Assembly: GCF_019097595.1 (NCBI RefSeq)
Contig: NC_080714.1
Coordinates: forward strand, 8,916,759-8,980,758
Direction: 5' to 3'
Source of the DNA: Hemibagrus wyckioides
Taxonomy: Eukaryota > Chordata > Actinopteri > Siluriformes > Bagridae
DNA: 64,000 bases
The position numbers and the translations under genes are program-made. This document shows, one piece after another, positions 1 to 14,600 of the stretch; position 1 is the first letter of the stretch, and each line of letters starts with the position of its first letter. Under the pieces are notes generated by a model. It was not told the DNA's origin and made no database searches. It was given only the letters and a program-made list of their open reading frames with translations.

Positions 1-362
1 GCTAAAGTGAGTCATGTTGTGTTTCCCTACATGAATTTGCTGGCGATGCAGGAATTGTGTTTGTGTGTGTGTGTGTGTGTGTTTAATATCAAAACACATG
101 ATTACCAAATCTTATGATTAGCTCATGTTGTGATTGTGTTCATTTTGAAATGTAAAGCATATGCTTACAGACAAAGAAGTGAGAGAAGTGTACAGAAAAC
201 TGGAGAGAGAGAGAGAGAGAGAGAGGGAAAGACACTGAGAGGGAGAGACAGAAAGAGAGAGAGAGACAGTCCAAAAAAAGGATGTGAGCTTCCAAATCTC
301 CTTCCTTAAATGTTCAATGTTTTAACCAAGCTCAGGAAACATCTGCGTTAACAACCCAACAC

Positions 363-397
<35 letters not shown>

Positions 398-1009
398 CAT
401 TTTCTGTTTCAGACGTTTTAAACATTCCATTTGTTTTTACATCCTCAGCTTGACCTGTGCTTTTATATTCACGCACAAATACACAAAAGACAAAAATCCA
501 CAAAGTCCCCTACTTGAGCCCCGAGTCCTCGGCCCCACACGCTCCCTCTCACAGGAAGTGACATCATTTGTCTATTTGGATGTTTCTCATGTTTGTGTGT
601 CTGAACAGGGCTTGTTGAATGTGTGTGTTGTTGAGCTGAGTCTTTGACACTTTGACTTTGTGTGTGTGTGTGTGTGTGTGTTATATTTGCACATCTGTAC
701 CCTTGGCATGAGCTCTCCACGCCACATTGATTTTGAGTGACGGACCAGACCAGCAGGACTGATCAAGATCTATCCTTTCTTTATTTGATTAAAGCGATGC
801 CTTCAGACACGCACATGCAGACACACACACACGCATAAACATGTTAGATGTTATTTTTCCTTCTCTTGTGGTTGAGCCTTTGCAGTCACATTCTTTGAGA
901 TTTCTAAATGACAGATGAATAAATCTCTGATCTGTGTGTTTATCAAATTTTATGTAAGGATTATTCCAGTTTTTTCACTCTTTATCCACCATATGTGTAG
1001 GGTAGGTGT

Positions 1010-1215
1010 GATTACCGCAGACAACCACCGGACCACCGCTGAGCAGGTATAATTTGGGTGGTGGATCATTCTCAGCACAGCAGTGACGCTGACATCGTAG
1101 TAGCAGCATTGCTGGATTTATTAAACACCTCAGTATCACTGACAGCGAAACACCGCCTTGATAATATCTGCTCAGCGGTGGTCTTATGATGATCTCTGTT
1201 CACTGATGTACGGAG
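1010..1215. repeat. degenerate teleost interspersed repeat
   Basis: Contains the recurring fish-genome phrases ggtggtggatcattctcag and cagcagtgacgctgacat, then ttaaacacctcagtatcact, which I recognise from a widespread teleost repeat of unclear class. Borders are approximate. Confidence 0.45.
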
Positions 1216-2130
1216 AACAGAGCTGACAAACTGTCCTGATGAACATATGGGCTAGAGTCAGTATATAGTTCACATACCTGCTAAAACTTAATGATGGATT
1301 CTTGTGTACGTTGTCACTATGGCAACGATAACGTTCGAGAGCGACCGCATTGATATGAATCAGAGAAGCTATCAATCTGATTCAGTAAAATAAATAGCTA
1401 ACACTACACAAATAATCCTGCACTAATACATGCATTAATACTGAACTAATGATGAGTTAATGCATGTACTAATCACGAACTAATGAAGAGTTACAACATG
1501 CGTGACTTAACTAAGACATTCAGTCCTGTTTGGTGGTTAATGTATTTTGATCATCTTGCAAGCGTATAGTTGCAATCGTTCTCTATAAGAACGAATATAA
1601 ATGCAACGTGCATCATTGCAGATCGTTTCTATAATTCGCCAGATGCCGTAACATACACAGCTGGATCTACTTTCATCGTTTAAGAGAGAAATGGTGAAGG
1701 TTTATCACGATTTACTGACACAGACGCAGTCAAAGTAATACAGAAGAAGAAATTTAGTCAGTAGTGTCTGCTAAATGAATAAACGTTAAGGCACGTACTA
1801 ATCACAAACTAATGAAGAGCTAGCCTTCAACTAAGACTACGACGTGAGTCTTATGAGTTCATGCATAAATAATGAGGTAGATGATAGTACATGTTTGTTG
1901 TTTAGTGTATGAATGAACACATAGGGCTTAAACTAACTCAAGATTTAAATGAATTAAATCTGCATTATGTTGTAGCTACATATACAGCCATCACTGGATG
2001 CTGCTTCTGGGAATACTTTCATAATTTACATCATTCTTTATACATTTCTCTTCAAATAGCGCTGTACATGATCCAGGGTTCTGCTCCTTTACCCATGAGA
2101 GTGAAATTAACACATGATTAATATTTAAAA

Positions 2131-2386
2131 CCAGTAGCCTCCCAGGTTGTCCAGTGGTCTCACAGTCTCACCACCACGGCCCGGGCTTAATTCTCTGGCA
2201 GGGAATCAACCAGCCACTAAAGGCTTGACTCTCAATGTCGGCCCCAAGCCTGGATAAAATGGGAGGGTTGTGTCAGGAAGGACATCCGGTGTAAAAACCT
2301 GTGCCAAAATCAAATATGCGGATCAGATGGTTTGCTGTTGTGTCCCCAAACAGGGAGCAGCCCGAAAAACAACAAAACAGTAACAT
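2131..2386 (+). repeat. tRNA-derived-type SINE, copy 1
   Basis: Shares ordered blocks with 22366-22578: a GGCCCGGG-type head, ccagccactaaaggcttgac, a taaaatgggagggt block and a cagggagcagcc tail followed by an A/C-rich end. The promoter-like B box is degraded in this copy. Confidence 0.5.
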
Positions 2387-2985
2387 TAATATTTAAAACC
2401 CGTGCTCTATCAGATTATATTATATTTTTCCATTTCAGAAGAAGAAAAGAGGCTCAAGCGTAAATGAAAGTAATCCAGCGCCATTCGATGATAACTGTGT
2501 CATTCTATAAACACTTGCACGTTTTATTCATATTCTGTCTTAAAGAGCATGTGTGCAGGTCGTTAAAGTGGTTAGGTGAGCTCTTCATCAGATCGTGATT
2601 AGCACATGCCTTGATTGATCATTAGTAGTCAGTATTAATGCATGTATTAGTGCAGGATTTTTCCTGCAGTGTTATTGTCTCTGAAGTTACACTGTCAGGA
2701 GCGTGCACTTGTTCCTGTTCGAAACATATGGCATCACAACAGCTTAAAAATGAAAGCAAATGGTGTGAACAGAATGTTTGGCTAGAATTCAAGGATTCCT
2801 CAGACAGTACTGATGTAACCTCATATAAATACATTTACATGGAAGGAACAGACAATGAGTTCTAATGCAAAGAGAGAGATTTTTTTTTCTTTTTTTTTTT
2901 CTTTTTCCTGGCAGCTGGTTGAGTCTAGAGATGTGTATCAGGATGAAAAAAAAAATGATGTTGTGTTTGTATTCACCTCCTACAG

Positions 2986-3125
2986 TTGCCCAGGTTAACT
3001 GATTTGATGCCCATACACGGCCCGATCGCAGGAGGAACCCGACTCACCATCCGAGGCTCATCGCTCGAGGCTGGGTCTACTGTGAAAGTAAAGGTTAACT
3101 CCACCCAGGACTGTGAAATCGACAG
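2986..3125 (+). CDS. plxnd1: plxnd1 exon: start of an IPT/TIG domain
   Basis: Acceptor ctcctacag, donor gtgagc. Reads in phase 0 as [19 protein letters not shown] and onward; [16 protein letters not shown] is the classic IPT start. It ends two bases into an Arg codon that completes in the next exon. This is the first exon that can be read with confidence. Confidence 0.88.
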
Positions 3126-5643
3126 GTGAGCATGTGCATGTTAGTGCTGGTGAGAAGGGAGACAATAGTACAGATATCCCGGTGTGTGATATGACGTGAT
3201 ATTTAAACAACATGCGGTTACATCGAGTTGAAACACTGACCGAAAAATCTTTATATGCGATGACAGAACACGATGGTTTTTTTTTTTTTTTTACAGGAAT
3301 GATATCAAATATCAATGCTTTATCCCCAAAGATATCTATAGACTATAGCTACATAAAATAAGAGCTTCACTAATGAATGAATATAGGATTCAAGCTCTTT
3401 TAAAGGTAACATCACGAATGCAAGATATTGTGGGAATACACAGTCATGTCTTTATGTCAGTTGTAGTCTTGAATTTGGACTTCAACATTGGAGGACTTGG
3501 GGGTCTAACAAAGCTGGTTCCATCAATGTTACCCCTTAAACCAATGGTGTCCAATCTTATCCAGAAAGGGCCGGTGTGGGTGCAGGTTTTCATTCCAACC
3601 AAGCAGGAGCTACACCTGATTCCAACTGGCTAATCAACTGATCTTGGCTTTCAGTAGACTCAGATGTGGCTTCTGCTCAGTTGGAATGAAAACCTGCACC
3701 CACACCGGCCCTTTGCGGATAAGATTGGACACCCCTGCCTTAAACTATGCTGCTATTATAATTCATTAAAACAGCTAGTAGTCTTGGTATGTATGATATC
3801 ACCGTCCCACTTGGTCAGGGTTTGCCTCAGTTGATTGAAAGGTGAATGTGAGACTCGTTGGACTCATTGGATTTGAGACAAATTTTTTGCTGGTTGCTCA
3901 GGAAAACACTACCTTCTAGTTACAGCTGTGTTACATAATGATGTTCACACCATTATCATCATCATCATCATCATACCTGCATGCATTCCCATTTTTATTC
4001 CACAGGCTGTCTGATGACCTCATCGAGTGTGTGATGCCGCCAGCTGGGTACGGCCTCGCCGAAAACGTGACAGTGTGTGTGGAATACGACCAGAGGCCGT
4101 GTGAGAGCCAGCTCAGCGGTGTGTTTGTCTATGAGACGAACCCCGTCATCAGCACCGTAAAACCTAACAAGAGCTACCTTAGGTGAGACACACACATATA
4201 CACACACACGGCATGTTATAACAGTCTGTTAATGGGCTATCTCCATTGACCTCCACTGTGTGTGTGTGTGTTTTCCAGTGGTGGCCGTATCATCTCTGTG
4301 AATGGTCAAAGTTTTGATCTGGTTCAGACAGCTACAATGCACGTGGTGGGAATCGGCCAGACAGTAAGTACTTTTCCATGTGTGTTGAAAATGATACAGA
4401 ATTAAATCACAGTGCTGGTGAAATTCTAGTATGTTATCAATTCTAAGAGCTGCTTCACAGAGAACTGTAAACTAATAATAAACTGATTTATAGACTTAAA
4501 AAAAAGAATAAAAGCGTGCAGTAGGTGAGTATTTAGGAAGGAGTCTCCAGTGTCAGTGCTTCGTAATAGGGTGCAATTGTTAATGTTAGTCTTGTGACAT
4601 GGGGAAGTCTTCAGGAATATGGTAACATGACAAGCTACCAGCTTTTGTCTTAATAACTTCAATTAAATACAATTAAATTAAAATAAAATGTGTGGTATAA
4701 GAGGAATAAAATACCTCAGGATATTCTGTTATAAGAACATAAGCAACTTCAGGGACCGTAACCTATACTACAAGATGGCTGATGTAATAGGAAGTTAGTC
4801 TTCGTATACAAACGATTCCATTAATCCCATGTGACTCGGTCTTGCTTTCTGATTGGCAGGTTTGCACCGTTACGTCGCCCAAACTCATATTATGTCGCTC
4901 CCCGACTGCCACTCAATCGCAGCAGGCCATGGCTCAGTTCTACCTGAATGGGATTTTGTACAGACGGAATGGCCACGCCTCCTCCGAGCTGGACCTGGAT
5001 GAGGAGGAGGAGTCTAATGCAGGTCACTTCCCATTCGAGTATGTGGAAGACCCTCAGTTTTACACCAGCAACAAAGAAAAACTTATCAAGCATCATCCTG
5101 GGGAGCCACTCACACTCATCATCAATGTGAGTGCAGAATTGCATACACGCTTGCTGTCCACTTTATTAGGAACTCCTGAGTGCTTGCTCTTTCTTTCAAG
5201 GAAGCTGAGGCTACCACTGTGTACATGTCCAGATTTCGTGAACTTGTGCACAGTGTAGCGCACTCAGATCCCAGTTCTTGGCTCTCAGGAGTGGAACCTC
5301 GTGGTCTTCTGCTGGTGTAGTCCGTCTGCATCATGTTTTGGCCTATTTTTCTGCTCAACAGGGTTTCAAAGAGTGATTATGAGAATGACTTTAGCCTTCC
5401 TGTCAGCTTGAAACAGTCTGACCAGTCACATTTTTTCCTGCATTTTGAAAGTTATCCTAGAATTTGCATGATCTTATATACTGACCTGCTGCCATATGAT
5501 TGGCTAATTAGATAGCTGCATGAATAAAAGGTGTACAGATGTTCCTAATAATGTGGCCAGAGTGTATTTATGTGTAGGATATACAGTATATGGTAATGTA
5601 GTTTAAGGAATCCTTTAACAATTGTTTGCAGATTGTGTTGTTC

Positions 5644-5692
<49 letters not shown>

Positions 5693-6036
5693 AGAGCCTT
5701 GCTAATTATTAAGAACAATGCATGCCTGTGACATGGCATCTTTTTTTTTTGCGCTATTTCAATAACCGAGGCACAAAGTGATGACACTGGTGTGTAGATG
5801 TGGCAGACATGTTCTTGGTAAAATGTCAGATTTCAAATGTCACACCCTCTGCTGCGGCACTCCAAAATAGCAACTGGGCAAGAATGAGGGGAAAAATGGG
5901 TTTATGCTGGTGTTATAGGACTAAGTTGCATGAAAATAGAGCCCTATAAATTCTCTCACACACACACACATCAAAGGCCCTCCTAAGCACAGCCACCCAG
6001 CTCTGTATGACCTCCACTGTTCAGCTGACACAAGGC

Positions 6037-6074
<38 letters not shown>

Positions 6075-9000
6075 TGTTTGTGTTTGTGTTTATGTGTGCA
6101 TGTGCAGTTCACACGTGTTCCTTCATGGCTGTAATAGTATCATAAAAGCATGCTGTGCAATCTAGAGATGAAACCGCTTACACACACGTGGTTGCACACA
6201 CGCATCAGGAAGTCGAACAGACGTGCGAAACCTGTGGGCTCGGATACATCAGGAATTTTGTGGAGGTCTGACAGGAAGTCCCATGCCAGGTCTAGGACTG
6301 TTTATTTCCTGCAGAAGAATAGGGGGATGAGGACGTGAGGGAGGAAGGGAGAGAGGGAGGGAGTGAGGGAGGATGGTGCATCTGAGGTGTAAACTAAAGA
6401 GCTTGTGGTTGATTGGGAGAGTGTGTGTGTGTTTCTGTAGGTATGTATTGGAACAAAAAAGGAACTAACTGACATATTCATGTGCCTCGGCTTTACCAAA
6501 CACAATGCTTGTGGTTAGAAATGGAAAGTTTTGATTGTGTGTGTGTGTGTTGGGTAGGGATGGGGACTGAGAGAAAATCTGTTTATTTGGTTCCAGTTTG
6601 CTGGAATGTCATTTAATGTGTTCCTGTTTTGATGCACACATAGCTGACGGTAATATGTCTGTGTGTGTGTGTGGGTGTGTGTGTGTGGGTGTGTGTGTGT
6701 TCTTTCTCATATGTGTCTAAGACCTAAAGGTCATTACAAAGAAATGTATATTGTATACATAGTATTTAAGTATTGTAATGATAATGTATTATGTCAACAG
6801 AACTGGTGTGTGTGTGTGTGTGTGTGTGTGTGAGGAAGTGTTTGTTGATGGGTGGTCAGAGGAAAAGGACGCAACCCCTAGAGTTTAATCAGAGATTCCG
6901 GAAATTTCTTCCTTTGTAAACACTGTCCCCTCCTCATGCTCCTCACAGACACACACACACACACACACACAGTTTGAGGAAGCACGATAGGACACCTGCT
7001 GTACACACCCACAAACATGTCCTATGAATTTGTTCAAACATTTTTTCCATTGCTGTGTTATGTAAGCAGTGACGTTAGAGATGAACGTGAAGTTTGTGCT
7101 TCACAGATCCACGCTGTCTGAGACGCAGCGTTTCTCATAAATTAGGAGGAATTCATGTTCACAAACTCATCACACAGACCGCTCCTGGGACCACATGTTA
7201 ACTGCATAAAGCACCAGGCGCTAATCATCCTGCCTTGTAGAGTAGCAGAACCGACAAATTGAGCTAATAGAAGTTCTCACGCACTATTTTCTGAGAAATT
7301 CGCTAAAGATTTTACACTATCGAGTGTGGAGTGATTGATATCATGCTACATTTGTACTGAAGTAGTATATTCGAGTGCCAAACACTCCTCTTAACGCTGA
7401 AAGAAAAGCAGTGCTTTCAACAGCTGCTTAAATAATCAGTCATAGCAACATGTCTGTTCTTCTGCCAGGAGCAACTCTTACAGCACTTCTGGCTGAAAAT
7501 GAAAACATGTAGTACGTGTAAATGGTGACGGAACGTGAAGCCGTAACTCGCTCGTTCCCGCTGTTCTTTTTCGGCCATCGTAAAGCATCATTTTACAATC
7601 ACAGCCCAGCTTCTCATCTTTTTTCTTATGTACAAGGTGTAGTACGGTGTTTAGGAGGAAATTAACACTCGAGAAACATCCTACATATATAATTGGCATT
7701 TCATGTCTCTCTCATTCATGATGAACTCCTTAACAGATGTTTACACATCTGGTGATAAGTATGTACTGTAGTTGCACTCCTGTGAATGATCTTTGTGCTG
7801 GATCTGTTCATTCGTCAAAGCCAAAAGAAAAGCTGACTGAAATTTGTACACATAATAGGAGAAGCTTATGATTTGTCACATATATACGTTACAGCACAGT
7901 GAATTCATTTTATTTGCATATCTGAAGCTTGTTAGGAAGCAGGAGTCAGAACACAGGGTCAGTTCCTGGGGAAGAGAAGGTTAAGTTTCTTGTTTAAGAA
8001 CCCAACAGTGGTGGTGGTGGTGGTGGTTTGAACCCTTGACCTTCTGATCAATAATCCAGAGACAATAAACAATGACTTTATTATAAACCAAATATGAAAA
8101 ATTTTGTTAAAAAGTTTTAATTTCCCAGTATATATATATAGTGTTTTGGGACACCGTGTCGATTTTGGAGAGTCTTTACTGACTGGTGAATCTATGAATT
8201 AAATTAAATTGCCTCGAATAAAAAAAAACATCATTTTAAAACTTTTTTTTTTTTTTTTTAAAAATCATAATGAAAAGTTGAACTACTGTATATTCCTGGT
8301 CAGTATTATCTGCTTCAGTAAAATACGGAAATATGGCATATGTGCTGATTTTTATTTTTATTTTCCGGAGGAATTCAATGTAACATATAATAAGGGTTGC
8401 CAGATATATAGAATAAAAACACATTCACTCACAGGCTTAATGTTAAAGAACATCTAGAAGGACGAGAAAGTAGACAGGTGTAAAAACTGGACACCTGGCA
8501 ACAACATGCCTGGCTTTTATGCCAAATTTGTACATGACAGACGTTTTATTGTGGATAAATTATGCTGAGTCTTCTCCTAAGCTCATCTTCAATATCCAAG
8601 ATGAATAATTTTTCCAGTTAAAAGACCAAATAACCATCTGAGTGATAAATCAGTGCCAGAAAGAGCTTCTCTACACACAATGTAATTTATTTATTTGAAA
8701 GAGTTACTGTATTGCTTTATCCTACTCAGATTCCAAAGAGTTTATTTTTAATGGATTTAGTATAGAAAATGATTCTAGAAGTTAATGGAAGTGGTTAAAA
8801 GCTTCATTCATTTTTTCAGGTTGAATGACTTCTTGTTTTTTGTGGGTTTTTTTTGTGTTTTTGTCCAACAGAAAGGGCCAAGCGAGTTGGACCTGACTCG
8901 GGACGAGTACTCGGTCATGATTGGCTCGGAGCGCTGTGACATCAGCTTCGACAACAAGCAGATGTTCCACTGCACCATCAACAGAACGCTGAGCTCCAGG

Positions 9001-11662
9001 AGCGGAGAGCTGCCTGTCACCGTGAGTTCAGCTTCATTACCCGCAAGCCTTTCCTCCAATCACATCACCAGGCGAATCCTGGTTTAAAAAAAAAAAAAAG
9101 AAAGAAAGAAAGAAAGGGAAAAAAATGCCATCTGCTCGTCCTGCTGATGAGTGTTTTCTTACACCAGACTCGGCACAAGTTCTCTTGATGAATAACGTTA
9201 CCCAGCACAATTTCATTTGATTAAACAGCCGTAATGGTAAAAGAAAGCGAGGTTTTTGGGAAGAGAGACGAGAAGAACCGCGCTATGAGAACTGGATTTC
9301 AGAAAAGCCACTTAAAAAAAGCCGAAGACGGACTTGTTTCCTCGTAAATAATCAAAATGCATTAGTAATCAGATTGCATCAGTCATGTGAAAAATGGATT
9401 TTGCAGTCAAGAGAATTGAGGGTTGTTTCTCTTTTGATTTATTTATTTATTTGTTTTTGAGGCCAAAAAGAGCTCGATGTGATTCATCCAGCTCATTACA
9501 GCGAGATGAAGAAAGTAACGAACCCGCATCGAGCTTAAAAAAAAGAAAAAAGAAAAAGAAAAGTTAATCTTGAGTGGGTTTCAGTCATACAAACACAGAG
9601 CGGTATCAGCATGTCCCATCATGTCCCAGTGACATGGAGGACGGCACACACCCAGCACAACACTCAACCCTCTCTCCCCTATCACTGTTTTGACGCAGAA
9701 GATAATTTCAGCGGCATAATAAGAGCTAATCAAGGCCTTGCACGATATCAAACACTTTCTAAATATATGTGTGTGTGTGTGTGTGTAAGCGAGCGTGCCT
9801 TTCCTTTGTTTAGTCTTCTTAGACAATGAAAAACAGCTATCTTTAACCTTGCTCTCTCTCTTTCTCTCTCTGTCGCTTACTAATGACCACTGATACAGTC
9901 ACCCAAGCAGCGAGAGAGTAGAAAGGAATTCCACCGACAAGCAATTTGCCCGAGCAAACAAAGCTGATGAAGCTAGCAGAGACACACACACACAGGTCGC
10001 AGGTCATAGGTCACGGGTCAAGAGAAAGCTCCTAAGCCAGACAGTATGTTTTTTTTTTTTTTGTTCGACTCAGCACCCGTCTGTAAACATACACGCTGGG
10101 TATTGTGGGAATGTCCAGTGCTGCTGATTCCTCACCATGTCACAGCTTAAACACTGACTCATCCCGAGAGCAGATGAATGTGCGTTTTGTTTCACGTTGA
10201 CCGTGTAAACGTTTCAGTTGAGTTCGGTTCTGCGAGAGAGAGACGATTACAGTTAACCCTGTTGGCTAGGAATCTCTGGAAACACCCTTGTTATTTTTTT
10301 CTTTAAAGGTTTCCCTTTAAAGAACAACAAGCCCTAATTGAAAAGAAAGTTGAATTATTCAAAGTGAAAATTAGAGGGAGATTTAGGAAGAGACACGAGA
10401 CACATGAGCATTAGTCATTGCTGCACTCACATAGAGGTTACTGAAAAGCAGAAATAAAACTGCTTACACTCAGAAACACCAGTATCACGTTACTTGGTGT
10501 GTGTGTGAGTGTGTGTGTGTTTACAATCAGAATGTCACAAAGCTTTCTTTTTGAAACACTGGGCAAGTATAGGGCAGCATGTTACATTCACACACACACA
10601 CACACTCTATAGATAGATAGATAGATAGATAGATTGATAGATCGATCGATAGATCGATAGATAGATCGATAGATAGATCGATAGATCGATAGATTAACAC
10701 TTCAGCATGACTTCAGCCTAACCTCTATATACCACTTCAACTACCAAAGACAACAAACAAATAAAAAGGCTTAAAAACACTTAAAAATAATTCAATAAAC
10801 AATTAACATTAACATGAATTAAAAAAAATCCAGAACTGTCACACAATAACTAATCCAAATCACCGGTTTATATTAATGCACTCACTGTAACTGTGCCTTG
10901 AAGTTCCTTCTCGGAAAGTTGTATTTACGACATGGGACGTGCTAGTACGAGTTTAGGTGAGTTCATGTCATTTCGGAGCAAGATGGAGGTGGAGCTACAA
11001 TACTCTTATTTAATAACAAAAATAAAAAATACAGCAAGGTGGTTTAACACTACTTCTAGAAAACGAAGAGTGTGCATATCTTTAATCAGTTCATGATAAA
11101 GGTATTATATCGTATTTGTACAACTCTTTCATATAATACGCAGACAATTAGCATGTTTTATTGTAAATAAAAAAGCCAGAAACATTCAATTTTAACAGCT
11201 ATACCATCAACTACAGACGTCATGTGCATCAATTCCGCCGTGATTTCTTACTGACACGCCGCCAAACCAGATGCTCAGGACTCAAAGGAAATCCCCGGTC
11301 GTAATTATGACTTTGTGGAGGGTAGTTCAGCTTGTAAATATGATCCTGAATGTATAATGATTACAGTAATATTTCACACAGACTTCAACAGAATAATGTT
11401 TTCAAAAGAACATGGTGTTGTGTAGCAAAGAAATTAAACATTAATGGAAGGAGTCTCCAGTATCAGTGCTTTCATAGCAGCTAGTTTTTGTGAGAGTCTT
11501 CAGGACTATAGACTTCTTTTTTCATGGATGTTCCACAATTTGAACTAAATTAAATGGCTGGGAAAAAAAAGACTTCCACCAGCCCATCACTGATTATTTT
11601 CTTATAACAAGTATCCCATGCCATGTTTTATTCATGCCTTGATATTGTTTGGCAGTCATAAT

Positions 11663-11699
<37 letters not shown>

Positions 11700-14600
11700 G
11701 TGCATGTGGGTAATTTCCAGAAAGTGATCGCTGTGGTTCAGATGGGCGGCAGTGAACTGGCTATCATTGTCACAGTTGTAGTGTGTTGTGTTCTTCTGCT
11801 CCTATGTACAGTGGGTAAGTGTGTGTATGTGTGTGTATGTGTTTCAGCATGTGATGTGATGGACAGTCTGTCGTCATGGAGACAGATGCGCCAGATGTGG
11901 GAGAGATAAAAGGGGAGGTAGTGGGGTCAAAATTCCTCTAAGCAGTTCAAAAAATATACACACACACACACACAGAGAGAAGGACCCACAAACCCCCCAC
12001 ACTGTTCTCTGTAGTATCTTTAATCTCTGAGATTCAGCGAATAAAAGTCAGCGGATTGATTCTGAATCTTTTACTGACACAGCAGATGGACACAATAATA
12101 AAAGAATTGATTTTCTTCCTCTGTGTGTGTGTGTGTGTGTTTCTCTCTAGCACTGGTGGTGTATTGTACCAAGAGCCGAAGGGCAGAGCGATATTGGCAG
12201 AAGACCCTCGTACAGATGGAGGAAATGGAGTCACAGATCAGAGAGGAGATACGCAAAGGTAACACACACACACGCACACACATATGCACAGGTGTAGAAG
12301 CAGGCTTCTGAATGAGTCTTAAAAGAGTGGAAATCTCATTTGGGGCTCTTATGTGTATACAAGAGAGATGAGTGGACGTGGAAGTACGTGTGTAACCGAG
12401 TCCATCAGAAGACCTTGTACTCGTAAGCGGAGAGAAATAAAAAGGTACAGAGAAAGGCTTTCTCTGTGTGTTTTAGTGTGCTAAGGGGGAACACTGTTTA
12501 AGTATCAACGTTTCAGTAGGTTTTGACAGATTTATAGCCCTCAGAGACAAAGAGCGAGCGGAGACGCCAAGGCCACAAGATGGACGGAGTGGAGTCAAGG
12601 CCACACTGTGAGCTAGCTGTGTGTGTGTGTGTGTGTGTAGAGGTGTGTACATGAGGTACATGTAGGAATAAAGAGCATGGCTTATTCCAAACGATTCATT
12701 CTTTTGGCAAGAGCGTTTACCCAAAGCAACATCCAAGTGAGGCAGTCCAAGAGTCTAGACATTTGAGGAGTGATACAAGAGCTGCAAAAGAAATATGTTT
12801 CCACTGACAGAAACAAGTGCAAGGCAAGAGAGCAGCAACTAGCTACACTGCAGTTAAATACAGTGATAGTACTCTACACATCTGTGCTACAAAGATAGAG
12901 CGATAACCACGGGGAGTTTGCACATAATGATACACAAAGACCAGTTTATATTACTATATTATGAGTGTGATTGTGACTGAAACAATGAGGATTATTGCAT
13001 GTCAAGACATGAATGTAACATTAAGAACACCACCATAAGAGAAACAGCATTAATAAGGTTAAAACAATTAAGTCGAGAGGTTATGACGCTATTTAGCGAA
13101 ATTAACTCGGTTAAGTAACCCTGTATAAAGCAGATGAAAGATCAACACGTATACACCCACTCCATATTCCTAATTTACACGGTGCAATGAAACAACATTC
13201 CTCCAAGACCCTGGAGCTATATAAAGGCACAGAGCTACATAAGACAATGCGGAAATAAGGACTAAAGAGTACAAAAATGAACCTTTTCACATAAAGTGAA
13301 TATGTGGGTAGCTTAGTGGTTAAGGTGTTTCTGATAAGAAGGTTGTGCGTTTGAATCCCAGGTCCACCAAGACCTGCCCCTGCTGCAAGGCTTAATTGTT
13401 CAGTTGTATAAAATGAAATAAAAACGTAAGTCACTCTGGATAAGGGCGTCTGCCAAATGCCAGAAATGTAAAGTGAACGTGTGTAATCTTGTGCAAGCAG
13501 AGTGTACTACTTCCTATTGAAAATATCATGAAATGACCGAAGACTGTACACTGATAAAGACTTCCACAGAACTTCATACACACTCAGAAAAGCACTGAGA
13601 TGCTTCATTCAAAGATTCATGAAAATCTGCAATTGCATTTTTTCCCCATCACAGAATTTCAACTGGTTTCAGACTTATTGTGGTGGTGTCAACAAGAGAG
13701 ACGGAAAGACGGCATTTAGGATGTTTAAAAATCAGACACATATTCTGGCTCATTTGCAGTGCTGTTAAGAAGCAAGACAGTCAGTAGTCCAGGCAGCAGA
13801 GAGCTGGAGTAGTCGAGCCATGAGATATCGGGTGGCTGAAGTATGAGCTGTGTTGCACATTCTGACAGGCGCACTACATTCTTCCTGATATTAACCAGAG
13901 TCAACCTGTGAGAGTGGGAAAATGCCGTGCTTGAAGAAGCTGTGTTGTGTAACTTCGGGATAAGAAAAAGCTTTATCTTCGAAAGGCTAATTTGGACGCG
14001 GCGGTTTGTCACGGCAGCAAGACAAGACAAATGTGTGGTTAATCTGTGAGGATGTGGGTAAACTCTGTGGGTAGGAATGAAAATGCTCAGTAAAGAGTTA
14101 GTCATGATCACTTAATACTTAGTATAATGCACAATATAGATTGTGTACTAGACCTGGCACTTATTTCTAATCTCTTTTGTTTTTTCAGAAACTGCTCTTG
14201 GTTAAATTTCTTGGTTTAACAAGACAGCCTAGGTTACCTGTTTATGACTGAATTACATTACATAGTAATGATTGTTTATTTATAGTGAACTAAAGAGTTT
14301 GTAGTCTAACCCTAACTAGGAAGTAAGAGTAAGCTAAGTGGTATAGGGTGGAAAAAAAGCACAGGGCCAAGTACAGAACACTTAGACGCCTTGCACCGGC
14401 ACTAAGTTTATAGGATCCATACTTATGGGACGACTCAAACCTTCCAAGTGAGAAAGAGTGTCTGATCATTTATAATGTCTAGCCTCTACTAATGTCCAGA
14501 GAGATATGTGCCTAGAGGTAATAGATCCCAATATATGCATTACAGTCTTTTTTTTTGTTTGTGTGGAAGGGGGTTGTAAGAAAGTGTGTGATAGGGTGTG

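Larger units (their letters stand above)
1..2985 (+). other. plxnd1: plxnd1 intron; possible exon end at 1-6
   Basis: Bases 1-6 followed by gtgagt could be the 3' edge of the preceding exon in phase 0, which is what the exon at 2986 needs; six bases cannot prove it. The rest holds microsatellites (GA at about 204-230, CA at about 360-398, TG at about 660-680), a degenerate repeat at about 1010-1215 and a SINE at about 2131-2386. No coding sequence was recognised. Confidence 0.4.
5567..8871 (+). other. plxnd1: plxnd1 intron, mostly simple repeats
   Basis: Holds many CA/TG runs, poly-T/A tracts and the SINE fragment at about 7997-8060. No splice-bounded frame of plexin type and no RNA gene was recognised. 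Confidence 0.6.

Noticed and set aside
1..6. Six bases before gtgagt as the end of the preceding plxnd1 exon
   Set aside because: The phase would fit, but six bases carry too little information to list as an exon.
13725..14111. 128-codon minus-strand frame in a plxnd1 intron
   Set aside because: No recognisable domain, no promoter or splice signals; consistent with a chance open frame.
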